Of a stretch of 64,000 nt of DNA, positions 42,606-54,504 are shown piece by piece. The translations under genes and the position numbers were made by a program. Every line of letters begins with the position of its first letter. The first letter of the stretch is position 1. The notes beneath the pieces are model-generated. The model was not told the DNA's origin. It searched no databases and saw only the letters and a program-made list of their open reading frames with translations. Source of the stretch: Symsagittifera roscoffensis (lineage: Eukaryota > Xenacoelomorpha > Acoela > Convolutidae); assembly GCF_963678635.1 (NCBI RefSeq), contig NC_087070.1:21993461-22057460 (forward strand). Reading direction: 5' to 3'.

Positions 42606-45166
42606 TTATGCCTTTCGTGTGGTTGATATTTTTTTATTGTATTCGCGGATTTGAGCTTCGAGATGAATTTTATTAATTGAAGTTGAAAATATTCCAAAAA
42701 ATCCTGCAAATAATATACGTGCTACACTTGCTTGTTTTTCTACTTTTTGATTTATCGCGCATGTGTTATACATTCCTTTCAAGACTGAAAATGAACCCGA
42801 AAAAATGAACCCGGCGTATTTTATAGTTAACCTTTCTATGACGTAGCAGGGCCATCCTAGAAAAGCGAGAAGATCATTTTTTAAGTTTACAAAACTAAAA
42901 ATATTTTTAGTTGACATATCTTGTGGACAGTATCTTTCACCATTATCTAGCCATCTATGTCTTTAAGATATCCGCTGTAATCTTGCGCGTAGATGTCCCA
43001 AAAACCTGAGGTTTCAGCAGGTTTTCTTAAATTTTGATCTATTGACTGTCTTTGTTAGCTCTCTATTTTAGTGAGGACTTTTTGAAATTGTTTTGTTCAA
43101 ATGTGATGTTGTGTATCTGATCTTGAGTATATACTCATTGATTGTATGTCTATATTGGGGTTACGAGCAATTGGTATTATACCTTCTGGTGAGAATTTTT
43201 CAATGGTGGCACGAGAAGAGGGTATGGAGTCGGAAGATAATATCTATCCTCGTTTGGGTTTAGCTGTACCACATTATGGCTTTTTTCAGATCTCTTTGGG
43301 ACAACTGTATCCCAAAAAAATGCGTCTTGAAAGTGTTTCAACAAAATATACTTTATATTTGTAGAATGTAGGGATTCTTTTAACATCGTTTATCTTCAAA
43401 AACGTTTAATGGTGATACTTTTTTAGTACATGTGTAGTACCAGAGGATGTTTCTTTCATAGTCAATGAAATTTGATTCATTAACTGTAACTAATATCCTG
43501 CATAGGGTTATTTCAACACTGCTAATGCAAGTGATTGTAATATTTGTGTACCTTCGAGTTCGCATAAACGATGAAGTGTTTCTGGTTCGGATAATGACTT
43601 TTCTTGAAAAATCCTACTTATTGTGTAGTCTTGTTTCATATCTAGGTGTATATCAGTGTGGATTTCACCAAAACATTTATCATTTATCAGTGAAAGCTCT
43701 TGTAAGCGTCTGCTATCTTTATCTTGCGGGCGAAGATTTCCGCCAGGGTTTTCCGAGTTTTTCAAAAATGTTACCGTGATATAAGAGGTTTAATCTTTGC
43801 GGTTTTCGTTCGGGTGATTTGGGTGATATTTTTCCCTGTTTTCAAGTCAAAACCTCTTTCGTATTAAACAAGAATTTTTGAATATTGTGTCTTTATATTT
43901 ACAAGCGACTTCTGTTTCAGGGTTAATTTGAAAACGTGTTATTTTGTTTTCAATACCGTCGATATTATTATGATCTTGTGGGTATTATCTTATTTTATCA
44001 CGGTTGATTTTTCCGAAAGAATTGAATCATTAAAAAATTTTTGATGAAATTTAATCTTTCTGGCGTGGATTTTAGCATCTTAAAAAGTGGTACACGTGTT
44101 TTCAGGGAACCAAACAATGATTGCCTGGGTCCGAGTGTTAGGGTTGCACTAACCTTGGTCATTTTACAAGGTAAGCATATTGCTTGATCTAAAATCTAAT
44201 CATCTTTTAAGTCAAGTGTTAAAGGTACTTTTTGTAATTGAATTTTCCAATCGGAAAAAACATAAGTTGGTATCCTTTTTTATATCAGCTTTAAAATTAG
44301 AGGGATTTTTAATTCCAATGTGGGATTTCCAACTTTTGTAATGTAGATCATAAGTTGAACTTCCGTGTGCATAGTGGAACGGGTATTTATCATCTAGTTT
44401 AAAATCGCCTTGTCATCTTTCAAGTTCACGGTTGACTTTTGCGAAAGAATTGATTCATTAATAAATTTTTGATGAAATTTAATCTTTCTGGCGTAGATTT
44501 GGGGTCTTGGGGTCTTGGGATCTTATTGGGGAATACTTCGAATTGTATTGCTAGAAATCTTGGAATCAGCTTTAAAATTAGAGGAATTTTTAATTCCAAT
44601 GTGTGATTTCCAATTTTTGTAATGTAGATCATAAGTCGAACTTCCGTGTGCATAGTGGAACGGGTATTTATCATCTAGTTTAAAATCGCCTTGGTATCTT
44701 TCAAGTTCTGCTGGATGTGCAGAGTCTGGGAAGCCTTGAAAGTTTACTAATTTGCGTTTTGAGCCTTTATTCGTAGTTAATTTTAATCGCCTCAGTTCGT
44801 GTTTGGAATCTTTGGAATTTAGATGCAAAAGTCTTTCAACATTACTTTGACAAAAAGTTTCGTGATGGGATATTTGTGGTATTTTATTGTGGACTCGTTT
44901 GTAATGATTGGGGAGTACTTCGAATTGTATTGCCAGAAAGGTCTAAAGGATTTGGAGATGGTGATGAGGGTATATTGAAATGAACTCTGGGTGAAATTGG
45001 ATATTTTGTCTTTGTATTGTTGATGTTTGATTTGATTTTGATTTTGGCTTGGTTGTCCTGTTCGACTAAGATCTTGTTTGAGGGAAGGATAGACTTTATA
45101 TGTTGGTTCGTATTTTAGTTCGCTTAAAGTTGCGTGGCGGATTGCTGCTATCAAAGTTTCAGACAA
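42606..45166 (-). pseudogene. Env-like glycoprotein and upstream region, copy C
   Basis: Open pieces from 45166 down: a 115-codon frame with YEPTYKVYPSLKQDL; 44523-44828 with ERYQGDFKLDDKYPFHY and NSSNF glycosylation-type sites; 43508-43765 with FGEIHTDIHLDMKQDYT, LHRLCELEGTQILQSLALAV; then, in another frame near 43380-43280, KRIPTFYKYKVYFVETLSRR and GYSCP; and 42606-42917 ending KQASVARILFAGFFGIFSTS. The first part is duplicated in tandem (44003-44425 against 44427-44708). These pieces give a better view of the same glycoprotein as copy A: a helix with C-E-L-E, a central R-I-P-x-x-Y-x(5)-F-V-E motif, and a hydrophobic C-terminal segment with a basic tail. Frameshifts and stops break it. Chuvirus-like origin is possible, not proven. 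Confidence 0.5.
44003..44708 (-). repeat. Internal tandem duplication in Env-like region
   Basis: GAAATTTAATCTTTCTGGCG with flanks occurs at 44003-44090 and 44427-44510. TCAGCTTTAAAATTAGAG...CGCCTTG(T/G) occurs at 44285-44415 and 44569-44695. The second copy is shortened internally. GGGGTCTT runs lie at the junction. Confidence 0.75.
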
Positions 45167-46750
45167 TGATGCTAATCTTTCTCCAAATGTATAGGGAATT
45201 TTTTGAAATGAAATGCGAGTAAATGACTGAGACTATTTTGTTTGGCTGAATGTTAGTGTCATTGGGGGTCTTGGGGTCTTGGGGTCTTGGGATGTGGTGG
45301 TCGTTGGTGCTTGTTGAGTTGGTTTTTAATTAGCAATTCTGAAATTCTGAAATACAAATTGTCAAATTTAGGGAAACTATGAAAGTGAAAAAAAAACTAT
45401 GAAAAGAAGAAAAATGTCTTTCTCATTGAATAAATGTCCTTTTATTTAAGTAGTTGTCAAGTTTTTGTACCTGAGGAGATGGTGAGGGATTTTTGAGAAA
45501 ATGCAATAGGTGTTTTTGAGGGAATGGAAGATTACAAAGAAGCTGCAAAAAATTATGAAGAGGAGAAATGCTTTTTCTAAAGTACCTAAGATGAAAAAAA
45601 TACAAAGATGAAAAAAAAGTTGCAAAAACTAAGACAAATTTTTTAAAAGATTATTTTAAAATATTGAACTGGTCGAGAGAGAAGCATTTGAGAAATGATT
45701 TGGTTTGACAAAATATTTTTTTTTCCAGTTGGAAATCGAGTGTGGTAAGATTGCTTATTGTTTTTCAGCAAGTGTCTTGGATATGGGCAGTTTTTGGTGA
45801 GGAAAAGTCTGAAGGTCTAGGAATAAGCTTCCTAATTTTGTTTTTATTTTTTGGATGGCTAGGGGTTTTGTGAAATTGTAACGATTTTAGGCTAAATGAT
45901 CATGTCGCTTTTTGTCTTTAGGCTTATTCATTGATTTTTCTTGGTAAAAATGTGGGGTATAGGTCGAGACAGATCTTTTGATTTTGTACAGAGTGATAGG
46001 GGAGGGTTGTTGCATTTGTATTATGTTTATTTAAAATGTCAAACATGAGCATTTTGCTGATTTTTGACCTGTAGGTATTTTAGTTCTAGTTTCAGAGCAG
46101 TTTGAAGTTAGCAATTTGTCGGCTAGTGAAGTGGTGTTAAAATGGTGTGATGTTTCAAAATGATTTTGATTGGTTGAATTTGAACTAGTTGGTTCACGGA
46201 AATATTAATAAAGAAAATGATATAATTTAAAATGATCTGAGTTTAAGGAAAGTAATTTTAAATAATCACGGAGTGGTTGCTGAAATTCAATTATCTTGTT
46301 TATTTCAGATTGTGGATGAGGGTTTAAAAATCTTTCGGTGAATGACTTCGGTGTCGGGATGATCTACGTTGTTGTGATTTTTCTTTTGTTGTTTGTGGTA
46401 AATTTTTTATTGAATTTGCAATTTAGTCTTTGTTTTATAGGTTTTTTGTGAATAATCAGTGTAGCTTCTTGTGAAGTGGTTTCAATTATTTGTTTTTCAT
46501 TTTTTTATGAGAAGTATGAATGATTTAAATGTTGGTTTACTTTTGGCTCCTTTATATCTGAAGCTTTTTGAACAAGGCTCAACCCTGTAAAGGAGTTCAA
46601 ATGTGTTAGTTTGCAAAGGGCGTACTGTTTTGTGTAAAATGGCAAAATAATGTTAAAATCAATAAAGTTATATGTACCGTCAGTAGGTTTGTCAATTATT
46701 TGGTATGATCCTTTTCGGATAGTTTTTACTTTTTTAGATATTCCTTTTTT
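45167..46750 (-). other. Region X, copy C
   Basis: Matched in reverse by 51000-52745 of copy B. One short open piece (45423-45605, minus, ending NKRTFIQ) differs at only 4 of 60 positions from its partner at 52224-52406 (plus). A GGGGTCTT repeat lies at 45266-45291. No recognised domain. Confidence 0.5.
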
Positions 46751-47470
46751 GTTATTTTAAATTTGTGGCTGGTGTGAAAGGTGAATTTTTTTGTCTCTGT
46801 AATAAATTTTAAAGTTTTTTTTTGATAAATTTCTTTATGTTTTTTTATCTCGATTTAGAATCCATTCTGCAATGCGTTCCTGAGGCTAGTTTTGGGATTT
46901 TTGGATGATGAAAATGATCTTCATCTTGTTTATGTAGTGGTAACTCATAACAATTTGAAAGTTTGGTAGGTTGGCAATAACCTTCGGCGTTTTTTGAGGA
47001 GTTTGCTGTGAACAATTTTGGTTTCCGTTGTTTTTGATTGAAAACCATTTTGTATGGTGATAGCCCTAAGGTTGTTGTTACTTGTGAATATTAAGCTAAT
47101 GGAAATAGCTTACGTCAGTTGACCATTCGGTGTAATTACTATCGTTCCATTTATGATACATCTAAGTTATTCCTGTAGGGAAAGGTTCATACCTCCGGCT
47201 AAACAATTAGACAATGGGGCCTGATATGTTAGGGGTTTTATGTTTAATGCTATAAAGATGGCATACTGTGATGATTTCCTTATTTATGAGTTCAGTGCCA
47301 TTGTCTGTAACAAGGATTTCGGGTTAACCATATTTGGGTATCCAATGAGCATAGAGTGTTTTGTATGCAAATTATATGCAAAATAATGAGGTACTGGGTT
47401 AAGTGCTATGTAGTGGGTTAATGCATCATTGCTAATCATAAACTTATTATCAGGTTTTGTACATAACATC
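46750..47470 (-). pseudogene. Integrase fragment, copy C
   Basis: The minus strand begins inside the core with ISNDALTHYIALNPVPH (47284-47469), then a deleted or shifted stretch, and ends with GYCQPTKLSNCYELPLHKQD (46845-47048), the segment before the C-terminal module. First acid present (SNDA). The zinc-binding part and all of reverse transcriptase are missing because the copy stops at the junction with copy B at about 47470. Confidence 0.65.
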
Positions 47471-48002
47471 TGTACAAATCAAGTACATCAATATAATGCT
47501 CATCAAAATGAACAACATGTATAGATGTCTGACCTTGAATTTAAACGAATCCATAAGTAATTTAGAGTAACAAGCTCATCCTTTAAACATACAAAGGATA
47601 CAAATTCAGGTATACTCTCTTTACACATAAACAACAATTCATCATACAAGGTAACCTTACTCCTAGGACTTCTAGAAAACTGTGAAACAAATGCAACAAT
47701 CTATCCAACAAAAGAAAAAGCATTTAGAGTAATTAATATTCTAAAATTACTAGACATTTGTCAATCGACAAGGCTTAATGAAGAATTGTCAATTAACAAT
47801 TAAACAAACGACTCTAAGCGAAATACAGACTTTCACAAAAACACCTTTTTTCAAACCAAGTTTTCAAATTTCGAAATGCAGAAGCGAACACGGAAAATTT
47901 CTCACAAAGTTCAGTTTTCAACTTTCTCAAATTAATCAACAAAGAGTTTGATCAATTACCAGAGCGAATACTAAAGTACACAATGGTTTATGCTACATCT
48001 AA

Positions 48003-48880
48003 ATTTGATAAATAATTTGGAAAAAAAACTCAATTTTACACCTACCTCTTAAACCTGATGCAGTATTCAAAAAACAATGAGCAAGTAAAGTACCAATTCA
48101 CCTACAAGAAAAAGTAAATAGATAGATTATTGGACAATCTGGAACAATATGAAATTATATCACCAGTAAATAAAGAAGAACAACCAAAAGGAAACATTTT
48201 CATAAAACCTGTAATCATTCTCGCTAAAGGCGGATCACTGAAAACTGTTTTAGACGCAAGATATCTCAATTCCCTAACTGATGAATCTAAATGTAATTGG
48301 TCCATAGAACTAATCCAGGTAATATTAACCAAAATAAATGGACAATTTTACACAACAGCTGACATGAACAGCTCATATAATCAAAAGCCACATGCAAACT
48401 TAATTTACAAGAATAATTCGTTATTGGCAACCAACATTACGATTTTTATTAGACTATTCCGTGGAATTTCGATAGGAGCGGCAGCTTTTTCAGCCCTTAT
48501 GAGCAAAATGTTCCGACCACTCATTCTTAGCAAGAATGATGTCACATACCTAGACGAATTTTTTATACAATCATCAACCAAACACGAAATGTTTAGAATA
48601 TTTGACCAATACCATCAGATCTTCCTTAAAAAAAACTTGAAAGCAGCCCCAGATAAATCACATTTTTTGTTACCCGTGTTAAAGTTCTTGGTTAAATGAT
48701 TGAGGGGAACACAATCACTCCATTAAATTGCAAATAGATGCTACATTGAAACTTCAAACTCCATCAAATAAAAAAGAACCAAGAGTTTCTTGGAATATTA
48801 AACTTCTTAAGCAAATATTTATATAAAGTGCAACTATATCTAAGACCGTTTTACAATAATCTTGGACAGCAAAATAGTTT
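48003..48880 (+). pseudogene. Reverse transcriptase, copy B
   Basis: The best preserved enzyme in the window. Its open part, 48130-48699 (189 codons), carries the blocks of Ty3-type reverse transcriptase in order: NIFIKPVIILAKGGSLKTVL, LDARYLNSL, INGQFYTTADMNSSYNQ (first catalytic Asp in TAD), LFRGISIGAAAFSALMSKMF, then VTYLDEFFIQSSTKHEMF, where the YxDD loop reads YLDE, and NLKAAPDKSHFLLPVLKFL. After a frameshift the thumb and connection continue (QEFLGILNFLSKYLYKVQLY). It copies element RNA into DNA in the cytoplasmic particle. The Glu for the second loop Asp and the downstream frameshifts indicate a dead copy. Confidence 0.9.
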
Positions 48881-48929
48881 GGAATGGACATTAGAAGACC
48901 AAAAACGTTTTGATGAAATAAAAATTTGC

Positions 48930-49260
48930 CCCAAAGAACAGATATCAAACACGCTCCCAGATCTAGACCAGCCATTTTATGCTGTGTGACGCTTTAAACT
49001 TTACAATTGGTGCAGCACTATTGCAATCACACAAGAGTACAAACATATTGAACCTTATCAAATTTAAGACTATCACATGCCGAAAATAGACTCTTTTTAC
49101 TTATGAGAAAATTTAAGCCATAATATATACTCTCACAGAAATTATTTTTAATCCTTTGACCAAATTACTAAACAGTTTTAATTGCAAATCACAAACCTAT
49201 AATTTTCCTATTTACACAAAAATCAAACCCAGACCATAGAAATTAAAGGTTTTAACTTAT
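48930..49260 (+). pseudogene. RNase H and following spacer, copy B
   Basis: After LPDLDQPFYA a frameshift leads to LCDALNFTIGAALLQSH (about 48985-49030), the start of a Ty3-type RNase H domain with its first acidic residue in CDA. Later parts are badly broken. The spacer (TTVEIPQNKKLFPAKDETSP near 49368-49425) links it to integrase. Confidence 0.65.
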
Positions 49261-50039
49261 CTTAAGGAAGTTTCCAAAGATACAAATAGTTTGGACTTCA
49301 GGAGAAAACGTTGCATTACCAGAGACACTTAGCCGAAATACAGTACCTGAAAAAATAACAAGGAAAACAACGGTAGAAATACCTCAAAACAAAAAATTAT
49401 TCCCTGCAAAAGACGAAACATCACCACGATTGGAATGCAAATATGCAGTAAAAAGCTATCTCGACAACACACAGATAACAGGCTTACAACATTTTCCATT
49501 ATAGTTTGATTGTCAAGATAACCATTAAGAAGTAGATCTACTAGGACAATCTACCTTTAAACCAATACCATACCCATCATGGATCAAAAGCAACACACAA
49601 CAAAAATCACCTAACAAATTTATATAGAAAACCCCTAATCCTTTTAATTGAAAAAGAAAAATTAATTGATAGTATAAATTGACCAGGACCCCCAGATATA
49701 GCTTCGTGATGCACTATACACAAAACTTTCAATTTACAAGACCCTTAGTATTTTTCTCTCTCAATTATCGAAATTCAAAAAAGTCAGTTACAGAAAAATT
49801 AACACTAGAACTACTACAAAAATCCCAAACTCTTGACCTTGTAATTGGACAGTTTAAACCTGGCATAAGCATAGAACCAAATCTATAAAAGCAGACATGA
49901 CAAATCTAGGAAACAAAACACTCCTTAGGTATTTCAGAAAAATCAATTACAAAACAAAAAATTAAAAGAATAATCTTCTGGAATATCAAAACCCAGAAAC
50001 AAAAATACCCTTTCTAGCATTGAGTATGATTTTTCTAGC

Positions 50040-50870
50040 ATTTCACATATCACAATTTCTCAATACAAAAAGACATGTAGGATCAGAAAAAACTTATTCA
50101 AAACTTATCCAAGTTTTCTACTTTCCAAATGCACCAACTTGGATTAAAGTTTCATGTAATGATTGCATAACCTGTCAAATATATTAACCATGTCCACACA
50201 AACAACAATTGGCAGAAAAACAAGACTTTAAAGGACAAAGCTAACATTTCAACAACAGAAACTCAATAGTCCCTATATCGCCCTCCTCAGAAAGAAATTC
50301 ATACTTTATGGTTAGCAATGATGCATTAACCCACTACATAGCACTTAACCCAGTACCTCATTATATTGCCTAATTTGCATATAAAACATTCTATGCTCAT
50401 TGGATACTCAAATATGGTTAACCCGAAATCCTTGTTACAGACAATGGCACTGAACTCATAAATAAGGAAATCATCACATTATGCCATCTTTATAGCATTA
50501 AACATAAAACCCCTAACATATCAGGCCCCATTGTCTAATGGTTTAGCCGGAGGTATGAACCTTTCCCTACAGGAATAACTTAGATGTATCATAATTGGAA
50601 ACGATAGTAATTACACCGAATGGTCAACTGACGTAAGCTATTTCCATTAGCTTAATATTCACAAGTAACAACAGCCTTAGGGCTATCACCATACAATGGT
50701 TTTCAATCAAAAACAACGGAAACCAAAATTGTTCACAGCAAACTCCTCAAAAAACGCCGAAGGTTATTGCCAACCTACCAAACTTTCAAATTGTTATGAT
50801 TTACCACTACATAAACAAGATGAAGATCATTTTCATCATCCAAAATCCCAAAACTAGCCTCAGGAACGCA
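50040..50870 (+). pseudogene. Integrase, copy B
   Basis: Zinc-binding HHCC region: a His-containing start, KRHVGSEKTYSKLIQVFYFP, then CNDCITCQ (50070-50180). The core: FMVSNDALTHYIALNPVPHY (first Asp, 50307-50366) and VTDNGTELI (second Asp intact, 50435-50460); the region of the final Glu is shifted in frame. The C-terminal part continues to KIPKLASGT near 50870, followed by a local duplication at about 50835-50930. Many stops (for example after CQI). Unlike copy A, the second catalytic Asp is still present. Confidence 0.75.
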
Positions 50871-50930
50871 TACAATTTTCATTTTCATCATCCAAAATCC
50901 CAAAACTAGCCTCAGGAACGCAGACAAAAG
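50835..50930 (+). repeat. Short tandem duplication after integrase
   Basis: CATTTTCATCATCCAAAATCC plus CCAAAACTAGCCTCAGGAAC is present twice in tandem (about 48 bp apart). The inverted partner at about 46865-46920 has it once, so the duplication is later than the palindrome. Confidence 0.8.
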
Positions 50931-50999
50931 GAAATTTATTAAAAAAAAAACTTTAAAATTTATTACAAAGACAAAATAAATTCACCTTTCACACCAGCC

Positions 51000-52745
51000 A
51001 CAAATTTAAAATTCAGAAAATATGTTTGAATTCCAAAGTTTTTAACAAAAAAATAATATCTAAAAAAGTAAAAACTATCCGAAAAGGATCATACCAAATA
51101 ATTGACAAACCTACTGACGGTACATATAGCTTTATTGATTTTAACAAAAGATAAATAACTCCTCAACATAGAAACATTAATTTGCCATTTTACCCAAAAC
51201 AGTACGCCCTTGGCGAACTAACACATTTGAACTCCTTTACAGGATTGAGCCTTGTACAAAAAGCTTCAGATATAAAGGAGCCAAAAGTAAACCATCATTT
51301 AAATCATTCATACTTCTCATAAAAAAAAATGAAAAACAAATAATTGAAACCACTTCACAAGAAGCTACACTGATGAATCACAAAAAACCTATAAAACAAA
51401 GACTAAATTGCAAATTCAATAAAAAATTTACCACAAACAACAAAAGAAAAATCACAACAACGTAGATCATCCCGACACCGAAGTCATTCACCGAAAGATT
51501 TTTAAACCCTCATCCACAATCTGAAATAAACAAGATAATTGAATTTCAGCAACCACTCCGTGATTATTTAAAATTACTTTCCTTAAACTCAGATCATTTT
51601 AAATTATATCATTTTCTTTATTAATATTTCCGTGAACCAACTAGTTCAAATTCAACCAATCAAAATCATTTTGAAACATCACACCATTTTAACACCACTT
51701 CAGCCGACAAATTGCTAACTTCAAACTGCTCTGAAACTAGAACTAAAATACCTACAGGTCAAAAATCAGCAAAATGCTCATGTTTGACATTTTAAATAAA
51801 CATAATACAAATGCACCACCCCTCCCCTATCACTCTGTACAAAATCAAAAGATCTGTCTCGACCTATACCCCACATTTTTACCAAGAAAAATCATTTAAT
51901 AAGCCTAAAGACAAAAAGCGACATGATCATTTAGCCTAAAATTGTTACAATTTCACAAAACCCCTAGCCATCCAAAAAATAAAAACAAATTTAGGAAGCT
52001 TATTCCTAGACCTTCAGACTTTTCCTCACCAAAAACTGCCCATATCCAAGACACTTGCCGAAAACCAATAAGCAATCTGACCACACTCGATTTCCAACTC
52101 GAAAAATAAAAATAATTTCGTCAAACCAAATCATTTCTCAAATGCTTCTCTCTCGACCAGTTCAATATTTTAAAATAATCTTTTCAAAAACTTGTCTTAG
52201 TTTTTGCAACTTTTTTTTCATCTTTGTATTTTTTTCATCATAGGTACTTTAGAAAAAGCATTTCTCCTCTTCATAATTTTTTGCAGTTTCTTTGTAATCT
52301 TCCATTCCCTCAAAAACACCTATTGTATTTTCTCAAAAATCCCTCACCACCTCCTCAGGTACAAAAACTTGACAACTACTTAAATAAAAGGACATTTATT
52401 CAATGAGAAAGACATTTTTCTTCTTAGCATAGTTTTTTTTTCACTTTCATATTTTCCCTAAATTTGACAATATGTAAATGCGTTAAAAAAACCGAAAATC
52501 ACCTTTGCTCTAGCCATAATCGTCATAATCAATTTTATAGAATACTATAAGCAACACAGTTTTAACTGATAAAAGAAAATTGTCAAAAAATTTCAGAATT
52601 GCTAATTAAAAACCAACTCAACAATCATCAACGACCACCACATCCCAAGACCCCAAGACCCCCAACGACACTAACATACACATTTGGAGAAAGATTAGCA
52701 TCATTGTCTGAAACTTTGATATCAGCAATCCGCCACGCAACTTTA
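51000..52745 (+). other. Region X, copy B
   Basis: Inverted match of 45130-46750. Many stops; one short open piece (52224-52406). It ends abruptly at 52745 against a more GC-balanced segment. Confidence 0.5.
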
Positions 52746-53660
52746 CATACTTGATATCACGATCCACCTCCAGCGAGCTGAAATTGTAGACTCCTTTGTC
52801 TATGTAAGCTGGAGACTGCAGGGCTTGCTCAGAGAAGGAGATATGGAAGAGTCGATGAATTAGTTTTATCTTTCATGGTGGCCAAAGGTGCCAGTCGGTT
52901 TTTAAAGCAGCCAGTACATGCTCCAAGCTCATCAGTGCAACTATAAACTCTGATCGTAATATTCCAGCAAGGTACGCTCTGGGTGCTTGACTGATTCCAG
53001 AAGAGCCGGCGCTTTCTCCAAAGCCTTTCTAGTGATGGAAACTCTTCTGGTGAAGCACCAAGCAGTTTGACAAGCAGGCAAACTTTCGGAAAGGCTTGTT
53101 GAAAAATGTACTTCTGAAGAACCGCCAGCTTTCTTTATCTCCTCGATGTCAGCAAAGCAGAAACAGAAGCGACAGAAGAGGCCTTCTTGAATCATTGAAT
53201 AGAGCCCAAAAGTGAAATCTGGAGACGATGAGCTCCAAGTGATCTCTTAAATGTCTCTTATACTTCGCAACATTTTCAAATGGCTATTTTTGCAGCGGGG
53301 CTCTGCTGGGGCTGTCCAGAAGTGCATACTTGACAACACGGTCCACCTCCAGGGAGTTGAAATTGTAGACTCCTTTGTCTATGTAAGCTGGAGACTGCAG
53401 GGCTTGCTCAGAGAGAGGAGATATAGAAAAATTGAAGAAACAGTTTCATCTTCCCTGGTGACCAAAGGTGCCAGTGCCTCTGAAAGCCTTGAAGGTCCAG
53501 ATATGGGCGTGTCAGAAGGTGATGGTCCATGGTTGCCAGGCTCAGAATTAGTAGCACTGGATGAGGTTGCTGACTTCATGGGTCCACTGGTGAAGAGGGC
53601 CTTGAGCGTCTTGAAGCCAGAAGCCTTCGAGTCCTTTGGAGCATCCCGTTTGGACAGCTA
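52746..53660. other. Coding-like fragment, possible non-LTR element remnant
   Basis: Less AT-rich than the flanks. A segment of about 145 bp is present at 52755-52900 and again at 53340-53490. In the plus frame both read (I)VDSFVYVSWRLQGLLRE, reminiscent of the V-D-x-F-x-Y-L-G-S region of non-LTR reverse transcriptases. A 136-codon plus frame (53251-53661) and an 84-codon minus frame (52941-53195) are open. Which strand codes is not settled. Its inner part is shared with 35151-35397. Confidence 0.35.
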
Positions 53661-53734
53661 GATTGTTGAAGCTGAAAGTTGAAGTTCCGCATATATATAG
53701 GTAAAATTACTTTTTTTTTGGACAAAAATGCCTG

Positions 53735-54170
53735 TCGTTCAGTTTAAACTTATGCTCAAATGATTCTCATAGAAATTTTATGTAATTGTCTGTACGTATG
53801 GAAATCTGTAGATTTTTGATCAAAAGAAATGTTTCCTTTATGGTAAAGGCATCATCAGAAGTTTTGTTCAATCCAAGCTTGAAACAAATTTATGCTCAAA
53901 TGATTCTCATAGAGATTTTTTTATGTAATTGTCTGTACGTGTGGAAATCTATAGATTTTTTATCAAAAGAAATGTTACCTTTATGGTAAAGGCATCATCA
54001 GAAGTTTTGTTCAATCCAAGCTTGAAACGAATATATGCTCAAATGATTCTCATAGAGATTTTATGTAATTGTCTTTACGTATGGAATTCTATAGATTTTT
54101 TTTGTAAATAAAATTTTCCTCTATCGTAGAAGCATCATCAGAAGTTTTGTTCAATCCAAGCTTGTGCAAA
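53735..54170 (-). repeat. Minisatellite, inverted partner
   Basis: Three units matching those at 34690-35130 in reverse complement, with the same unit order and the same unit-specific differences. Confidence 0.85.
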
Positions 54171-54504
54171 ACAGTTGTTGTGAGTTTGGCATTTGCTAGC
54201 GGAATCCCCAGATGTAGTAGAGTTCCGCTAACAAATTACGGATTCTGCTTTTCATCAAATACCAATTTCGCAATAGGGTATGTCGCAATATTTTGATCGT
54301 TGAAATATTTTAGTCATATGCCTCTTGATACCATAACCCTAAAGGTTTTAAAGTAATTCTTGCTGTGATTTCATCGAAAGAGCCTTCTGTAGTTTTAATC
54401 TGGAATCCACTTACGATTCAAATTACGCAGTCTGACCTGATTATCCCGATGATGTGATTGCACTAGCGTTTTGAGAAGCTAACTATAACGCGATGATGAT
54501 CAAA

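Larger units (their letters stand above)
35598..47470 (-). mobile_element. Ty3/gypsy-type retroelement copy C with tandem 3' ends
   Basis: Minus-strand order from 47470 downwards: integrase fragment, region X, Env-like gene, region Y, 3' internal end, then two further units each made of an LTR and another 3' internal end (units repeat about every 2220 bp). Reverse transcriptase and earlier parts are absent. Its integrase and region X are the inverted match of copy B (50.3-52.7 kb). Confidence 0.75.
47471..52745 (+). mobile_element. Ty3/gypsy-type retroelement copy B (pol part)
   Basis: Plus-strand order: protease or linker region (47550-48000), reverse transcriptase (48003-48870), RNase H (48980-49230), spacer, integrase (50040-50870) and region X (51000-52745). 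It stops at 52745, before the Env-like gene. Head-to-head with copy C. Confidence 0.8.
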
